Shown here piece by piece: positions 47,772-57,133 of a stretch of DNA of 64,000 nt (its first letter is position 1; every line of letters starts with the position of its first letter). Source of the stretch: Paenibacillus sp. CAA11 (lineage in GTDB: Bacteria; Bacillota; Bacilli; Paenibacillales; Paenibacillaceae); assembly GCF_003060825.1 (NCBI RefSeq), contig NZ_CP028922.1:1102501-1166500 (forward strand), in the 5' to 3' direction. Under the pieces are notes generated by a model that was not told the DNA's origin, searched no databases, and saw nothing but the letters and a program-made list of their open reading frames with translations. The position numbers and the translations under genes are program-made.

Positions 47772-47796
47772 GGGCGATCAGGAAGGGAGGTGAACG

Positions 47797-48573
47797 GTGT
47801 TGTTCGTGAATATAAAGCCGAAGTTCGAGAAAGGCCGCATTTTAAAAAGGACAATGCTTGAGAATTTACGTGACTTTCCCCGGGATCTGGCTAATATTCA
47901 TTTCCAGAATCTCAGTGACGGAATAGTTGAGGGAACGGAAATTACTGTCCAAGACAAGGTGCTGACAGTATCTCCAGGAATCATTAAGTTTCGTGGGGAT
48001 CTGTATCTCCTGAAAGATAAGACGGAAATTCCTTATGAGGCAACAGGCCGTTTGCTCGTGCTCAAGATAGCGTTCAGACCGGGTACCTCTTCGCCTGATT
48101 TCGATGAATCCACAGGGAAGATCATTCTTGAAGATACGGTCCCAAATGATCAGGAATTAGAGCTGGCCCGCTTCAAGCTTAAGGAGGGGGCAACACTTCG
48201 TTCCAGTTATCTCGACTTCGCAGATATGGTCACAGAATACAATACCTTGAATATTGTAAATGCGGCTTATGCAGGAAATAGGCAGGGAACTTTGTCTCCT
48301 CTGATATTTAATCGATTTGCTCAAGAGATGCTGGTTTCGGGAAGTTCTGACCCTATGGATTTGATGTTTGCATTATTATGTCTTAACCAAGGAACGATTG
48401 AGAGAGAAGTAGCTCAGCAATATCTAAGTACACGTTCAGGAACTTCATATAACGAATACGACAATTATAAATTACATCAAGCACTAGCACTTGTGTTGGA
48501 GGAGACCAAGGGTGGCCGGAAAAAGCATTTGGGTGGGTCTAAGCAGGGACCCCAGAGAATGGTTGTCGATTAA
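47797..48573 (+). CDS. Putative baseplate/spike-hub protein
   Basis: GTG 47797 has GGGAGGTGA upstream and gives 258 residues. After a helical start, residues 40-115 are beta-rich: G-I-V-E-G-T-E-I-T-V, V-L-T-V-S-P-G-I-I-K-F-R-G-D and L-V-L-K-I-A-F, a pattern I associate with phage baseplate or tail proteins. The C-terminal half is helical and ends in a basic tail. Position between the ATPase and a VgrG-like spike supports a baseplate role. Not recognised as any named family. Confidence 0.5.
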   Translation: MLFVNIKPKFEKGRILKRTMLENLRDFPRDLANIHFQNLSDGIVEGTEITVQDKVLTVSPGIIKFRGDLYLLKDKTEIPYEATGRLLVLKIAFRPGTSSPDFDESTGKIILEDTVPNDQELELARFKLKEGATLRSSYLDFADMVTEYNTLNIVNAAYAGNRQGTLSPLIFNRFAQEMLVSGSSDPMDLMFALLCLNQGTIEREVAQQYLSTRSGTSYNEYDNYKLHQALALVLEETKGGRKKHLGGSKQGPQRMVVD

Positions 48574-48631
48574 GAAGGCTCGTATAATAAGTGGTTTAGG
48601 TATGAAAATGGTAAAGGGGAGTTGAGAATAG

Positions 48632-50194
48632 ATGGCTATTCAAACGGTTACGTATGAAACCCTGAAAATTGCTCCGTTTGAGATGACACTGCTGGAGCTG
48701 AAATTAGAGAAGAAAATTCAAGACCATGCAAGACTACGCTTCACGGGGATTATTGCTGAGGAGATGGAAGAGCAATATGTGAAGATGGCTAGTGAACAGC
48801 TGCCAATTCATATGTATTATACAGATGCCGACGGCAAGGTACACACGTTGTTTCATGGGATGATTCTAAAACTGCATGTGCGTGTAGATCGGGATGCCTA
48901 CTGGTTAGAAGCGGAAGCCATTTCACATACGTACGCGATGGACATCAAACCCCAGTTTCGCGCCTACCAAAATGCCGCTATGCCCATTCCTTCAGTAATG
49001 AAGCATATTTGTGATACTTATAGTAGAGCTAATCTGATTGATACATATACAGAACATAAGACATTAGGCGGGTTTACGCTCCAATACCAGGAGACAGACT
49101 GGGCATTCCTCAAAAGATTGGCCTCTCATTATCACGCCCCACTGGTCCCCTCTGTAATTCAGGATCGGATTTCAGTGTATATGGGCATGCCGGAGCATCA
49201 GGAGATAGGAGAGATTCAGGCAACCCATTACCGAGTTTACAAAGATATTCTCGCTTTAAAAAAAATAGCTGAAAACGAGAAGGCGCCGCTTGTTGAACAA
49301 GATTTCATATGTTACGAATTGGTCACGAATCAGGTGATGGAATTAGGAGATAGGGTCACTTTCAAGGGGAAGAAGCTTCATGTATGTGAGATTCTGACAG
49401 AAATGCATCGAAGTGTGCTGACCCATACCTATACATTGCGTTCGAAGAAAGCCACATACCAGAAGAAAGTATATAACTCTCATATTGTTGGTGCGTCGAT
49501 TCAGGGCAAGGTCAAGGATGTCGTGAGAGACGAAGTGAAAGTGCAGCTTGAATATGATCAGGATTGGAGCTTGAAGACAGCCCACCTGTTCCCGTACTCC
49601 ACCATGTACGCTTCTGAAGATCAAACTGGCTGGTACTGCATGCCGGAGAAGGGAGATGACGTGCGAATTTATTTCCCTGGTTTCAAAGAGTCAGAAGGAA
49701 TTGCGCTCAGCACAGTGCGAAAGAAGCTCCCGGCTGAGGCGATGGAAGAGACGTCTGCAGCAAATAACGGTAGCGGGGGACAGAAGACGGTTGTAACCAA
49801 CACCAGAACCGTGACCAATACGGTGGTAAAAACGGAGCAGCTTCAGCCGGTAGTTCATTACGACAAGGATCTGAAGAAAGACCTTATGGCTAACCCGGAT
49901 ACGAAGTTTATTTTAACCCCTCACGGCCAGCAAATTAAGTTTGAGAAAGACAGGATTAGCATTATTGGAGCAGGTGGAGGAGCTTGGATTACGTTGTTTA
50001 ACGATGGAAGCATGATTCTCAACAGCAGTAATAAAGTTTCAATTCAGACAGGGAAACAAATTGAAATGACAGCAAAAACGATTCTCTTTATGGCTAATCA
50101 AATCGATATGTCCACTAAGGAAGGTGAGGCAGGCATTAAGATTGACCAAGGACAAATTAATATCAAAGGTGTCGAAATCCTGGTAAACGAATAG
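48632..50194 (+). CDS. VgrG-like spike protein (phage gpD/gp5 type)
   Basis: The 520-residue protein has an N-terminal gpD-like part: M-A-S-E-Q-L-P-I-H-M-Y-Y, Y-Q-E-T-D-W-A-F-L-K-R-L, then a gp5-type OB domain with V-G-A-S-I-Q-G-K-V-K-D. A Ser/Thr/Gly-rich hinge (N-N-G-S-G-G and T-N-T-R-T-V-T-N-T-V-V) leads to a C-terminal beta prism with alternating short strands (I-L-N-S-S-N-K-V-S-I-Q-T). It should form the trimeric puncturing spike at the tube tip. This copy carries no toxin domain. Confidence 0.75.
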   Translation: MAIQTVTYETLKIAPFEMTLLELKLEKKIQDHARLRFTGIIAEEMEEQYVKMASEQLPIHMYYTDADGKVHTLFHGMILKLHVRVDRDAYWLEAEAISHTYAMDIKPQFRAYQNAAMPIPSVMKHICDTYSRANLIDTYTEHKTLGGFTLQYQETDWAFLKRLASHYHAPLVPSVIQDRISVYMGMPEHQEIGEIQATHYRVYKDILALKKIAENEKAPLVEQDFICYELVTNQVMELGDRVTFKGKKLHVCEILTEMHRSVLTHTYTLRSKKATYQKKVYNSHIVGASIQGKVKDVVRDEVKVQLEYDQDWSLKTAHLFPYSTMYASEDQTGWYCMPEKGDDVRIYFPGFKESEGIALSTVRKKLPAEAMEETSAANNGSGGQKTVVTNTRTVTNTVVKTEQLQPVVHYDKDLKKDLMANPDTKFILTPHGQQIKFEKDRISIIGAGGGAWITLFNDGSMILNSSNKVSIQTGKQIEMTAKTILFMANQIDMSTKEGEAGIKIDQGQINIKGVEILVNE

Positions 50195-50229
50195 AGACCT
50201 AATAAGACGTACTTGGTAAGGGGGATCCA

Positions 50230-51369
50230 ATGAACTCGTTAGAAACCTGGGATCATTTTTTATCGAATGTGGTATTGCCCTCTAGGCTTCATCACATAAC
50301 GCAGCTTAATACGTTTTATGTACAGCATATAGATACTCTGACGGAAGAAATCACAACAGTCATCGATAAGCTTTGTAAGTGGGCTCTAAATCGTCAAGCT
50401 GCCGGCACTATGGAGGAGTGCGCGATTATTCGTCTCTCGTTCTTGCGTACACGATTGGCAGAAGGGGCCTTTGAGTTTTTGATTGAGGCCTGTGACCAGC
50501 CATCTATACAGGAATATAACCATTTTGAATTTCGTTATGAGGCAAAGTGGATTTATTCGTTTTACGAAGCCTGGGATCAATTTTGCCTTACACAGTTAAA
50601 AACTTATATGGGTGTAATTAAACCCTGGTTCTTTGAATCCTGGCAAAAGGAACAACTATCTCCTTTCCTGGCTTACAGCGTGCATCTGGTTCGTTATGCC
50701 ATGAAGCAGGTTGTAGCTCTACCCTCTTATCAGGCACTGAATAAAGGACAGGAGTTTGAAGTGATTGTTGGAGAATACGGAGATGTCCTGCTCGGAGAGT
50801 CTGTATATTACTGTAACCGCAATCGGAGAAAAGATCAGAGTTTAAAAAATTGGCTTGATCAAGGTTTACCGCATGATTATGTACATGAGCATTTTACAGA
50901 TGCTGATCTTTCAAACACTCAATATGGAGGAATAAATCTCAATTATACCCGGCTGCAGGGGGTCAAGTTACAAGCGGCGAACTGGTCCTTTGCCAGGATG
51001 ATAGGCTGTCAACTGGACCAATGTGATTGTATGTATGTTGACTTCTCCGGAAGCATCATGTTTGATGCGGATTTTTCCAATTGTAATCTTCAAGGTGCAT
51101 CCTTTCACTCCATCATAGGAACTCGGCATGCAGTCAATGAAGAAGAAGCAGTGTTCTTCGGTATTCATGGCATGAAGTTTATTGGTTCGGATCTTACTGG
51201 TGCAACCTTTCAGGGCGCACGTCTTACCGGGGATTTTCGAGGGGCTAAGTTAGAACATACGGATTTTCGCGGAGCAGATTTGAGCGGAAGTCAGATGCTC
51301 TATCAGGATCAGGAGAAGGTGGATTTATCTGAAGCCCAACGTCAATCAATTCTGTGGTCAGAAATGTAA
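50230..51369 (+). CDS. Pentapeptide-repeat protein
   Basis: After 200 mostly helical residues with many Trp, the 379-residue protein turns into pentapeptide repeats of the A-(D/N)-L-x-x kind: D-L-S-N-T-Q-Y-G-G-I-N-L and later D-F-R-G-A-D-L-S-G-S-Q. Pentapeptide repeats form a square beta-helix. In effector loci such proteins act as adaptors or needle parts. The N-terminal half is unfamiliar. It lies between the VgrG and PAAR-like genes, so an effector-loading or tip role is plausible. Confidence 0.75.
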   Translation: MNSLETWDHFLSNVVLPSRLHHITQLNTFYVQHIDTLTEEITTVIDKLCKWALNRQAAGTMEECAIIRLSFLRTRLAEGAFEFLIEACDQPSIQEYNHFEFRYEAKWIYSFYEAWDQFCLTQLKTYMGVIKPWFFESWQKEQLSPFLAYSVHLVRYAMKQVVALPSYQALNKGQEFEVIVGEYGDVLLGESVYYCNRNRRKDQSLKNWLDQGLPHDYVHEHFTDADLSNTQYGGINLNYTRLQGVKLQAANWSFARMIGCQLDQCDCMYVDFSGSIMFDADFSNCNLQGASFHSIIGTRHAVNEEEAVFFGIHGMKFIGSDLTGATFQGARLTGDFRGAKLEHTDFRGADLSGSQMLYQDQEKVDLSEAQRQSILWSEM

Positions 51370-51404
51370 GTATGAAATAAGTATAAGGAAAGGAGATTCA
51401 TCTC

Positions 51405-51941
51405 TTGGAGTACTTCTTATTAACACGTGATCCAAGATTAGGAGGAATAGAAGGATCTATATCCTGCTCTGGATCATTGCAGCGTGGCTTCCAGCATGCA
51501 GACGAAGTAGAATTCGTACAGATTCAAGGCTTAGGCTTGAGAGATTACGGTTGTATGTTAGAACAGCCCACCCTATTGTTCTCAGAAGAGATTCGTACGA
51601 TCATGTCTCATTATACAAAAACTTTGCCCTCGAAAAATGTAATGATCATGGATTCCTCCGTACCTGGACAACAGCTTCCATATTTCCTACTTGATATACA
51701 AGAGATATCCGCTGTAGGCCTGGAACAGACAACCTCTTTTGTACCTCAAAAGCAGCTTAAATTTATTGTTAATTCCTATGAAATTCTAAAATTATTACCT
51801 TTCTTTAAATTAACATACCTTCATAGAGAATATGTCATTCTGAGGTTGAATGTAGCAGAGCATATCCTGCGTCATAGCTTGTACGGTATTGCAATTGATC
51901 GCATCACTATAGAAGAGATAGAGGAGAGTGAGAAGGAGTGA
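51405..51941 (+). CDS. Unidentified 178-residue protein of the effector segment
   Basis: TTG 51405 follows AAGGAGAT. The protein is mixed alpha-beta (M-E-Y-F-L-L-T-R-D-P-R at the start, I-L-K-L-L-P-F-F-K-L-T near the end) and finishes with an acidic tail E-E-I-E-E-S-E-K-E. It shares a GTGA overlap with the PAAR-like gene, so it is translationally coupled to it. I cannot name a family; it may be a chaperone for the tip or the toxin. Confidence 0.5.
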   Translation: MEYFLLTRDPRLGGIEGSISCSGSLQRGFQHADEVEFVQIQGLGLRDYGCMLEQPTLLFSEEIRTIMSHYTKTLPSKNVMIMDSSVPGQQLPYFLLDIQEISAVGLEQTTSFVPQKQLKFIVNSYEILKLLPFFKLTYLHREYVILRLNVAEHILRHSLYGIAIDRITIEEIEESEKE

Positions 51942-52558
51942 ATTACGATAATTTTCTGAAGAAGTCTATAATCAATGAATTAACGAACATGTCTTTGCAG
52001 AAGAAAACGCTTGTTACTGAGGGAGCTTATATGTACTGTACAATGGGTACTCATGAAGACATCCTGAATCAGCCTAATAAGAACGGGACCTATCTCAATG
52101 GCAAGCCTCTCTTAACCGTTAAGGATTGCAAAGTATCAACCTCAGAATCCGATATCTTTTCCGGTATCCCCTTTGAAAAACCTAGTGAAACTGTGGATGG
52201 GAATTTATATTCCTTCGGATTTTGCCGCAGTAAGTTTCATCCGCTAAAGCTGAATAATTTAGCCGCTTCCTATTCTCCCTATTCGTTTGACTATGATCCA
52301 GATACAGGAACCCATCTATTTGGAAAGGAAAATTTGTTAATGCCCTGTGTTCCGAATTTAGGTGCCCTGATGTTCTTTACTCCCATTGGATATGGCTTTG
52401 GTGAGGTGCAGTGGCAGAATGGGCACGAGAAGCTCCAGATCGAGGGCGTCCCGGCCTTAACCAATCATTCCTGTCTGAGTTGCATATACGGAGGCCAGAT
52501 CAAATTACTTAGCAACGGAATGGAACCTGTCCCCAGTGAACTGTTGCATCAAGGATAA
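51938..52558 (+). CDS. PAAR-like DUF4280 tip protein
   Basis: The 206-residue protein matches the DUF4280 PAAR-like fold that caps VgrG spikes in Gram-positive and other systems: L-V-T-E-G-A-Y-M-Y-C-T-M-G-T-H, D-C-K-V-S-T, G-F-C-R-S-K-F-H-P, C-V-P-N-L, P-A-L-T-N-H-S-C-L-S-C-I-Y-G-G-Q-I. Conserved Cys residues near the start, middle and end may hold zinc. Placed one gene before the toxin-bearing VgrG, it likely forms the sharp tip. Confidence 0.75.
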   Translation: MNYDNFLKKSIINELTNMSLQKKTLVTEGAYMYCTMGTHEDILNQPNKNGTYLNGKPLLTVKDCKVSTSESDIFSGIPFEKPSETVDGNLYSFGFCRSKFHPLKLNNLAASYSPYSFDYDPDTGTHLFGKENLLMPCVPNLGALMFFTPIGYGFGEVQWQNGHEKLQIEGVPALTNHSCLSCIYGGQIKLLSNGMEPVPSELLHQG

Positions 52559-52597
52559 GGGCTAATAAGACTTAAGTAAATGAGAGAAGGTGATGGG

Positions 52598-55500
52598 ATG
52601 GCTGATGAGGCTAATCACGCGGTTGCGGAATTGGCGAGGTTCCAGGTTGAGTTTCCTTATCCTTATAAAGCAGTACGGAATATACAAGTACACCGAGAAT
52701 TTAACGAACATGCCCGCTGTACCTTAACATTAGTCATGACAGAGAAGGATGCCGAGATTTGCCTGGAAAAGGGGAGCTTTGACGATAGTATCCGAGTTCT
52801 TCATACAGGAGAACATCAGGAATTTTGGTTCGCTGGTGGAATATCCAAGGTGGAGATTAACGTTGAGGATGGGATTTGGCACGTATCGGTTGAAGCAATC
52901 TCCAGGTCGTATGTTATGGATCAACAGGTTCGGCAGCGTTCCTATCAAAATAAAAATCTCACCTATACTTCACTCATAGAACAATTGGCTGAACGTTATC
53001 CTGGAGGAGCAGCAATGAATGAAGCTACTCATCCGGAATCAAAAATTGGAGAGCTGCTGGTGCAATATCAGGAAACGGATTGGCAGTTTTTAAAGCGGAT
53101 AGCATCAAAAGTCGGAACAGCTATTTTGCCAGATATTGTTCTGGATGCTCCTCGGGTTTACTTCGGTGTGCCTGATTTCTCGTGGAATAAAGTCTTGCAA
53201 GCCAAGTCCTATACGATGATCAAAGACCAGGAAGCCTATCTCCACCAGTTGGTGGGACAAGGTGACTCAACTGTTCAAGGTATCCATACAGTCGGCTACT
53301 TAGTAAATAGCCATCAGTATGTACAAGTTGGAGATAATGTCAGCTTTAAAGGACAATTATGGGTAGTTTACGCTTCACAGCTAACATATAAAGAAGGAAT
53401 TATGAACTATGAGTACAAGTTAGTGCAGCGTGAAGGAATTCGTGTTCAGGTTCGGCAAAATCGTAGCATTCAAGGTGTAGCTTTGGAAGGAAAAGTCGTA
53501 AAACGTGCTAACAACATGGTACAGGTACACCTGGATATTGACGACCATTATGATGAACAAACCAACTGGTGGTTTCCCTATTCTTCAGAAGGCAATAATA
53601 TGTTTCATGCCCTACCTGAGGAAGGAGCTCGGATCAAGGTATATTTCCCAGGAGGGAAAGAAAAGAAGGCAATTGCCATTAATTCCGTTCGCGGTACTCA
53701 TGAAGAAATGAAAGGCCGAACGGTGTTCCAAAAGCCAACAACGAAGGTCTTTCACGTTCCGGGAAATGCAAAGATGGAGCTTGGGGAAGAGGGAGTGCTA
53801 TTCGAGCATAACACGGTAAGACTGCATTTAGATCGGGAAAATATACATTTGGAATCCGAAGGCTCACTGCTACTAGTAGCGGGTGAGACCTTAGAGTTTG
53901 GCCAATATCAGCCCGTCCCGGATTATATCAAAATGAAGGCAGAAGAAGAGATTCGATTTTTTATAGGACTAGAAGACTTTATTGCTGTCACGAAGAATAA
54001 GGTGGGGCTGAAAACTCCGAAAGTTGATATCCATAAGGTTGAGATGAGCTTCTTAGACATGCTGACAGATTCCGAAATGGAAGAATTATACCTAGATGCC
54101 ATTATGGATGATGAGGTCGAGAAATATAAGAAAGAAAGAGATAAAGATGATCTTACCAAAGTATTTAAAATGGGGACGAATCATAATATTATCGATAAAA
54201 TACTGGGGATTGAGGAGAAGGAAGAGGAGATTAGTGATGAGGAGCGTGAGCAGGTTAGGGAACGAGCAAGGCAAAGGCTACAGGATGAGCCAGATAGTAA
54301 GGAGAAGGTTAAAGCTGTAGTTGAAGATGATGGAGAATATGTAGCTAAACTGCGCTATGCGAGGCATACTCAGCCAGCTGAGGAAGCCGAGAAGTCTAGA
54401 GCCGAGAAAAAGCGAGAACGAGCAGAATACGATGAGTATTATGCCAAGTATGTGCAACAACAGAAGGATTTTAGAGATCCGGTAAAGCTGAAGCAGATGC
54501 AGCAGGAATACATGGAGAAGGAGGCCAAAAAAGAGGCGCATAAGGAGAGGATGTCCGAACTGGGCTCCACGATAACCGACCACATTAACAAGGCAATAGC
54601 ACAAGACAAGGGCTTGTCTGCCTTCAAAGAACATATCCTGGACCCAATGGTATCCAAATTAACCCAGGCAAAAGAATGGTATACGCTGGATTATGTCATT
54701 CCTCAAAAGCCAGACTACTTAAGTAAGAACCAGAATAGCCCGGTATATTATTCCCGGTATTACATAGAGAAGTTTGTGGTAAGCCCACAAAAAGAGGCAG
54801 CAGCATGGAATTTTGTATTTGGTGCAATCGCATTGATTACGGCTATCCCGACAGGCGGAAGCTCGATGTATCTGTATGCCATTGTAAGCGGAGCGTGGGG
54901 AATTAGTCAGATGGTCGTAAGCTCTATGAAGCTGGAGGATTTGGAGAATGAGAATTACTTCAAAGATCCAAAGTTTCTAGGGATGAACCAGCATATGCTA
55001 GATGTCACAGGCATAGCCTTATCGGTCGTGGATTTGGCTTTCTTGATCCGTGGAGCGGGAAGAGTAGCGAGAAATTTCATAAATGAATCAACCCGAACGA
55101 AGATGTTGACAGGGATCAATGATCCAGCCGTTAGAAGAATTCTAGATAATACGGGCAGACGGATGGGCGAGATCAAAGATAGCCTGCCAAAGACATGGGA
55201 TGAGTTCCGCAACTCGTTAAACCTAGGTTTTTCTGGTAAACTTGCTCTAGAAACAGGAGGCAAGACTCTTGGGAAGAATGGGGGCGAGCCTTGGTACCTG
55301 TTTAGTGAGGGAAAAGGCACCAAAAATAGTACTGGTAAAGGTAATAGTACAAAGCCGAAGCCGGATCCGGAAACCAAGCCGCAGCCTGGGGCTGAGGGGA
55401 CGGGGAATTCAGGTTCAAAAAAAGATATTTATAAAGTATCACGTGAAGAGATCCAACAAGCATTAGAGGGTTATGAGCAAACGAGTAAATTTACTGCGCA

Positions 55501-55825
55501 ATTTAAAGGTTTTGAAGTTAAAGCACAACGTTCATTATCTAATATGTCAGATAAAGAACTGATATATTCATTTAAAAAAGGGTACTCACCGAAAGATGGG
55601 GCAAATGATACAATTATACTTCATCATCATGAACAAAGAGTTGAGGGTCCAATAATTGAGATGCCTAGTAGATACCATGATTTAGGAAATAAAAGACAGC
55701 ATCCATTTGGAAATAAGGGTGGGGTCGGCAGCGGAGGAGCTAGGCAGGAATTCAATAATTGGCGTAAAGAATATTGGAAAGCAAGATACGCTAATGAAAT
55801 GATTAAAAGGGGGATAATAAAGTGA
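52598..55825 (+). CDS. VgrG-like spike fused to an LHH nuclease toxin
   Basis: ATG 52598 has AAGGTGATGGG; an upstream ATG at 52580 has no site. The 1075-residue protein has a gpD-like N-domain (Y-Q-E-T-D-W-Q-F-L-K-R near residue 165), a gp5 OB part (G-V-A-L-E-G-K-V-V-K-R-A), a coiled, charged linker and two hydrophobic helices with A-I-P-T-G-G-S. A Lys/Pro linker leads to the C-terminal toxin: I-I-L-H-H-H-E-Q and Q-H-P-F-G-N-K-G-G match the LHH branch of HNH/endonuclease VII nucleases. It probably degrades DNA in rival cells. The immunity gene overlaps it. Confidence 0.8.
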   Translation: MADEANHAVAELARFQVEFPYPYKAVRNIQVHREFNEHARCTLTLVMTEKDAEICLEKGSFDDSIRVLHTGEHQEFWFAGGISKVEINVEDGIWHVSVEAISRSYVMDQQVRQRSYQNKNLTYTSLIEQLAERYPGGAAMNEATHPESKIGELLVQYQETDWQFLKRIASKVGTAILPDIVLDAPRVYFGVPDFSWNKVLQAKSYTMIKDQEAYLHQLVGQGDSTVQGIHTVGYLVNSHQYVQVGDNVSFKGQLWVVYASQLTYKEGIMNYEYKLVQREGIRVQVRQNRSIQGVALEGKVVKRANNMVQVHLDIDDHYDEQTNWWFPYSSEGNNMFHALPEEGARIKVYFPGGKEKKAIAINSVRGTHEEMKGRTVFQKPTTKVFHVPGNAKMELGEEGVLFEHNTVRLHLDRENIHLESEGSLLLVAGETLEFGQYQPVPDYIKMKAEEEIRFFIGLEDFIAVTKNKVGLKTPKVDIHKVEMSFLDMLTDSEMEELYLDAIMDDEVEKYKKERDKDDLTKVFKMGTNHNIIDKILGIEEKEEEISDEEREQVRERARQRLQDEPDSKEKVKAVVEDDGEYVAKLRYARHTQPAEEAEKSRAEKKRERAEYDEYYAKYVQQQKDFRDPVKLKQMQQEYMEKEAKKEAHKERMSELGSTITDHINKAIAQDKGLSAFKEHILDPMVSKLTQAKEWYTLDYVIPQKPDYLSKNQNSPVYYSRYYIEKFVVSPQKEAAAWNFVFGAIALITAIPTGGSSMYLYAIVSGAWGISQMVVSSMKLEDLENENYFKDPKFLGMNQHMLDVTGIALSVVDLAFLIRGAGRVARNFINESTRTKMLTGINDPAVRRILDNTGRRMGEIKDSLPKTWDEFRNSLNLGFSGKLALETGGKTLGKNGGEPWYLFSEGKGTKNSTGKGNSTKPKPDPETKPQPGAEGTGNSGSKKDIYKVSREEIQQALEGYEQTSKFTAQFKGFEVKAQRSLSNMSDKELIYSFKKGYSPKDGANDTIILHHHEQRVEGPIIEMPSRYHDLGNKRQHPFGNKGGVGSGGARQEFNNWRKEYWKARYANEMIKRGIIK

Positions 55826-56265
55826 AAAATGAGTTGTTAATTGCAATAGATGAGGAGTTTGAAATGTACCCTGAAGCATTTGGAGGTCCTGTTAGTATTG
55901 AGGAAGTGAAGCAAGCTGAAGATAAACTTAAAGTAAAATTACCAGAGGACTTTAAAATGTTTCTTTTGAAATATGGTTCTGGAGCAGTTGGTGAAGCAAT
56001 TGTTTTAGGGTTAAATGAGGCGGAGCTTGTGGCTACACCATCTTTTGTAGATAAATCATTACAATTTAGAAGTATCCTCCCTGAAGGATATGAGAATTTT
56101 GTTGTTATTGGGGTAGATGGTGCAGGCAATCCAATAGGTTTTGATTCTTCCAATGGAGAGATTATTGTCTTTGACTTTGATTTTGGTGGAACAGAAATTT
56201 TAGCAAGTAGTTTTGAGAAATATATAGAAAAAGCGCTCCATGAAGAATTGAATATACAGTTTTAA
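55822..56265 (+). CDS. SUKH/SMI1-KNR4 immunity protein
   Basis: GTG 55822 overlaps the toxin's TGA by four bases. The 147-residue acidic protein has the SMI1/KNR4 pattern: V-S-I-E-E-V-K-Q-A-E, L-P-E-D-F-K-M-F-L-L-K-Y-G-S-G, and F-V-V-I-G-V-D-G-A-G-N-P-I-G-F-D. SUKH proteins bind and block a wide range of nuclease toxins. Overlap with an LHH toxin makes cognate immunity the simplest reading. Confidence 0.9.
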   Translation: MKNELLIAIDEEFEMYPEAFGGPVSIEEVKQAEDKLKVKLPEDFKMFLLKYGSGAVGEAIVLGLNEAELVATPSFVDKSLQFRSILPEGYENFVVIGVDGAGNPIGFDSSNGEIIVFDFDFGGTEILASSFEKYIEKALHEELNIQF

Positions 56266-56399
56266 TCAATTTCGTATAAAAATATTACTATTACGGGATT
56301 CTAGAAACTACGTATACAAAAGCAATAAATTAAGTGAGAAGATACTTTAGAACTCCATTATTTTGTGAATGAAGAACGCAAAAAAATCCTTGTCTTACG

Positions 56400-57025
56400 A
56401 TGCCAAGAAACAGACGTACATTTACAGCAGAATTTAAGAAACAGATGGTTCAGTTATACGAAAATGGAAAGCCGAAAGCAGCTATTGCGAGAGAGTATGA
56501 GCTTAGTCCATCCGCACTTGATCGCTGGATTAAGCAAGCTAAACCCTCAGGTTCCTTTTCTGAAAAGGATAACCGAACTGATGAAGAGAAAGAACTCACC
56601 GTTCTTCGTAAACGAGACACCGACTCGAAATGGAAAACGATATTTTAAAGCAAGCCGCGCTGATCAGGGGACGAAAGTAAAGATCATTCAGCAAAATCCT
56701 GATAAATACTCGGTATCAGTAATGTGCGAAGTCCTACAAATTGCTAGAAGCAGCGAAAGAAAAAGATAACGATGAGGGAGCAGCTACGGTCTTCGTAGAA
56801 ATCTTTCATACTAATCGAAAAGCAGATGGAACACGCAAAATTAAATTCAAACTTGGGGAACAAGGATTCAGCAATTCCAGGCGCCGAATGGGTCGGATCA
56901 TGAAACAGTAGAGTCTTGTGTCCGTGTAGACGATAGCGTTCAAGCAGTTCCCCGACAAAATTCAAACAGTCGCAATGGAAAGAGTAAAAAATCGTAGTTA
57001 GCGAATGAAGAAACAAGAGACTTTA
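56400..57025 (+). mobile_element. IS3-family insertion sequence remnant
   Basis: OrfA begins M-P-R-N-R-R-T-F-T-A-E-F-K-K-Q-M and keeps A-I-A-R-E-Y-E-L-S-P-S-A-L-D-R-W-I-K-Q. A frameshift breaks it before its end, E-M-E-N-D-I-L-K-Q-A-A-L-I, which stops at 56680. OrfB survives only in pieces: N-P-D-K-Y-S-V-S-V-M-C-E-V-L-Q-I, then R-K-I-K-F-K-L, then S-R-R-R-M-G-R-I-M-K. The catalytic D-D-E core is missing and no intact ends were seen. The element no longer moves. It may have caused the loss of the VgrG N-terminus downstream. Confidence 0.85.
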
Positions 57026-57091
57026 GCATTTGCTTGTACACACTTTGAGTGTAAATTCCATCGTTTTTAATACTGCTTTGTTACATTAAAC

Positions 57092-57133
57092 AGGTCAATT
57101 ATGGTCAGATAACACCATGATTGGCCTCTTTTT
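57092..57133 (+). terminator. Terminator ahead of the truncated VgrG-toxin gene
   Basis: AGGTCAATTATGGT at 57092-57105 pairs over 14 positions (two G-U) with 57114-57127, followed by a T run. A close copy lies at 61168-61212, in the same place relative to a VgrG fragment. Confidence 0.8.
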
